Part shown: positions 37,652-38,460 of the stretch, one piece after another
Position numbering within the stretch: the stretch's first letter is position 1
Layout of the letters: each line of letters opens with the position of its first letter
Source of the DNA: a virus
Virus record (IMG/VR): IMGVR_UViG_3300008448_000249
Location: 1-38,460 of that record
Reading direction: 5' to 3' (one strand)
DNA length: 38,460 nt
Position numbers and translations under genes: made by a program
Notes under the pieces: generated by a model
What the model saw: only the letters and a program-made list of their open reading frames with translations
Told to the model about the DNA's origin: nothing
Database searches by the model: none

Positions 37652-38460
37652 ATTTGTATGAGATTAGGGATGAGATAAACGAAATCATCCGAAAAAAACA
37701 AGAGGAGTTAGGGTTAGTCTTTTTTGAAGATACACATACCTATACCATGTTGGATACCGATGGTAAACCAAGGTCGAATTGGCCTTCAGTTTCAAAGGTA
37801 ATGAAATTATTTTATGATGAGTTCCCTGCGGATGAAATTGCTGAAAAGAAAGCAAAAGGTGACCCTGAAGAAAAAGCGAGATTACTTAAAGAGTGGGCGG
37901 ATGCTGGTACGTATTCCACAAATATGGGGTCAAGAGTTCACTATTTGTTGGAAAAGAAATCTGTTGAAATGTTTGATTTAAATAAAGAGGTTAGGGAGCC
38001 AATATTTGAGGTTGATTTTACTCAAATATTAAAAGGTGACTCTATGGTTTCTGCTGGTGGTAGATATCTTGAATTAATGAAAGAACGTGAAGGGGTATTA
38101 CTTGATACGGAGATTGTACTAGGTAGTAATGAATTGGGTTACGTTGGACAACCCGATAAAAAATGGTTATTTTTTAATAAAGAAAAAACTGAGATTGGTA
38201 TTGTTGTGACGGATTGGAAAACAAATAAAAAGAAAAATTTTGAATCCAATCACTTTACAAAGAAAATGAAACCACCTTTTAGTCATCTTGATGATACCGC
38301 ATTAGGTCACTATTTTACACAGTTACCATTGTATGGGAAATTATTGTTGAATATGTTAAAAGGTAGTAAATACGAAAATCTTAAAATATTCGGATGTATT
38401 GTGGTTCATTTAAGTGACGAAGGTGAATATGAAGAGTACAGAGTACCAAAAGGTATCATA
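37648..38460 (+). CDS. RecB/Cas4-like PD-(D/E)XK nuclease, partial (3' end outside window)
   Basis: 271 codons are visible and the frame stays open to the right edge. The start ATG overlaps the primase stop. The motif order fits the RecB-family nuclease fold: MGSRVHYLLE (His98, helix motif), then TEIVLG (Glu155), GQPDKKW (Asp170, the PD-equivalent aspartate), VTDWKTNK (Asp189-Trp-Lys191, the D-x-K catalytic pair) and QLPLYGKLL (the QxxxY motif, Gln225 to Tyr229). Such nucleases are single-strand or end-processing exonucleases in recombination and replication. The link to a primase suggests a replication or recombination role. No Fe-S cysteine cluster is visible so far, so a Cas4 identity is not supported. 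Confidence 0.8.
   Translation, partial: MNLYEIRDEINEIIRKKQEELGLVFFEDTHTYTMLDTDGKPRSNWPSVSKVMKLFYDEFPADEIAEKKAKGDPEEKARLLKEWADAGTYSTNMGSRVHYLLEKKSVEMFDLNKEVREPIFEVDFTQILKGDSMVSAGGRYLELMKEREGVLLDTEIVLGSNELGYVGQPDKKWLFFNKEKTEIGIVVTDWKTNKKKNFESNHFTKKMKPPFSHLDDTALGHYFTQLPLYGKLLLNMLKGSKYENLKIFGCIVVHLSDEGEYEEYRVPKGII

Noticed and set aside
37648-38460. Cas4 assignment for the partial nuclease
   Set aside because: The PD-(D/E)XK and QxxxY motifs fit, but no iron-sulfur cysteine cluster is seen and no cas genes are nearby, so only the broader RecB-like nuclease family is claimed.
1-38460. tRNA, integrase, repressor or attachment site
   Set aside because: All intergenic gaps are under 100 bp and none holds a tRNA-like fold or recognisable attachment repeat. 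No coding frame looks like a recombinase or repressor.

Overview
The window is part of the genome of a large, AT-rich, contractile-tailed (myovirus-type) bacteriophage that probably infects a member of the Bacteroidetes. The phage assignment rests on a gp25-like baseplate wedge protein, a gp6/baseplate-J protein and a P2-I-type tail module, followed by a long run of adhesin and fibre genes and then replication and recombination genes. The host inference rests on SprB-type adhesin repeats (a Bacteroidetes signature), the absence of Shine-Dalgarno sequences, and one promoter-like site that resembles the Bacteroidetes TTG / TAnnTTTG type. No capsid, portal, terminase, lysogeny or tRNA gene is visible.

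Layout. (1) 2-241: 3' end of a ribonucleotide reductase large-subunit gene, then a terminator. (2) 337-22918, plus strand: a structural block with baseplate gp25 and gp6 homologues, a 1639-aa protein with a 58-residue hydrophobic segment, four unrecognised structural proteins (one with a PKD-like domain), a 1119-aa protein containing a tail-protein-I-like module, a 713-aa protein made of about seven SprB-like modules, a glycosyltransferase-like gene, a second SprB-like protein, and an 817-aa tail protein with a Thr-Pro linker. Many of these genes overlap as TAATG, which suggests translational coupling. (3) 22923-23531: a RuvC-like nuclease, ending at a strong hairpin terminator. (4) 36664-23587, minus strand: a convergent block of fibre or adhesin genes. 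It includes a 3005-aa protein whose globular modules are strung on Thr-X linkers, one of them about 1130 residues long. A 71-aa protein resembling the N-terminal module of that giant starts the block. (5) 36752-38460, plus strand: a CHC2/Toprim primase overlapping a RecB/Cas4-like PD-(D/E)XK nuclease that runs off the window.

The most interesting hypothesis is a phage-encoded glycosylated stalk. A glycosyltransferase-like gene lies between two adhesin genes, in a genome that also encodes hundreds of regularly spaced Thr residues in Thr/Pro tracts shared by four tail proteins. The tract contains fresh tandem duplications and a non-random distribution of Glu and Lys, so it is probably length-variable. 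A second candidate novelty is a TATTTAT motif just upstream of seven of the ten non-overlapping gene starts on both strands, which may be the phage's own late promoter.

All functional assignments come from reading motifs by eye. No database search or structure prediction was run.
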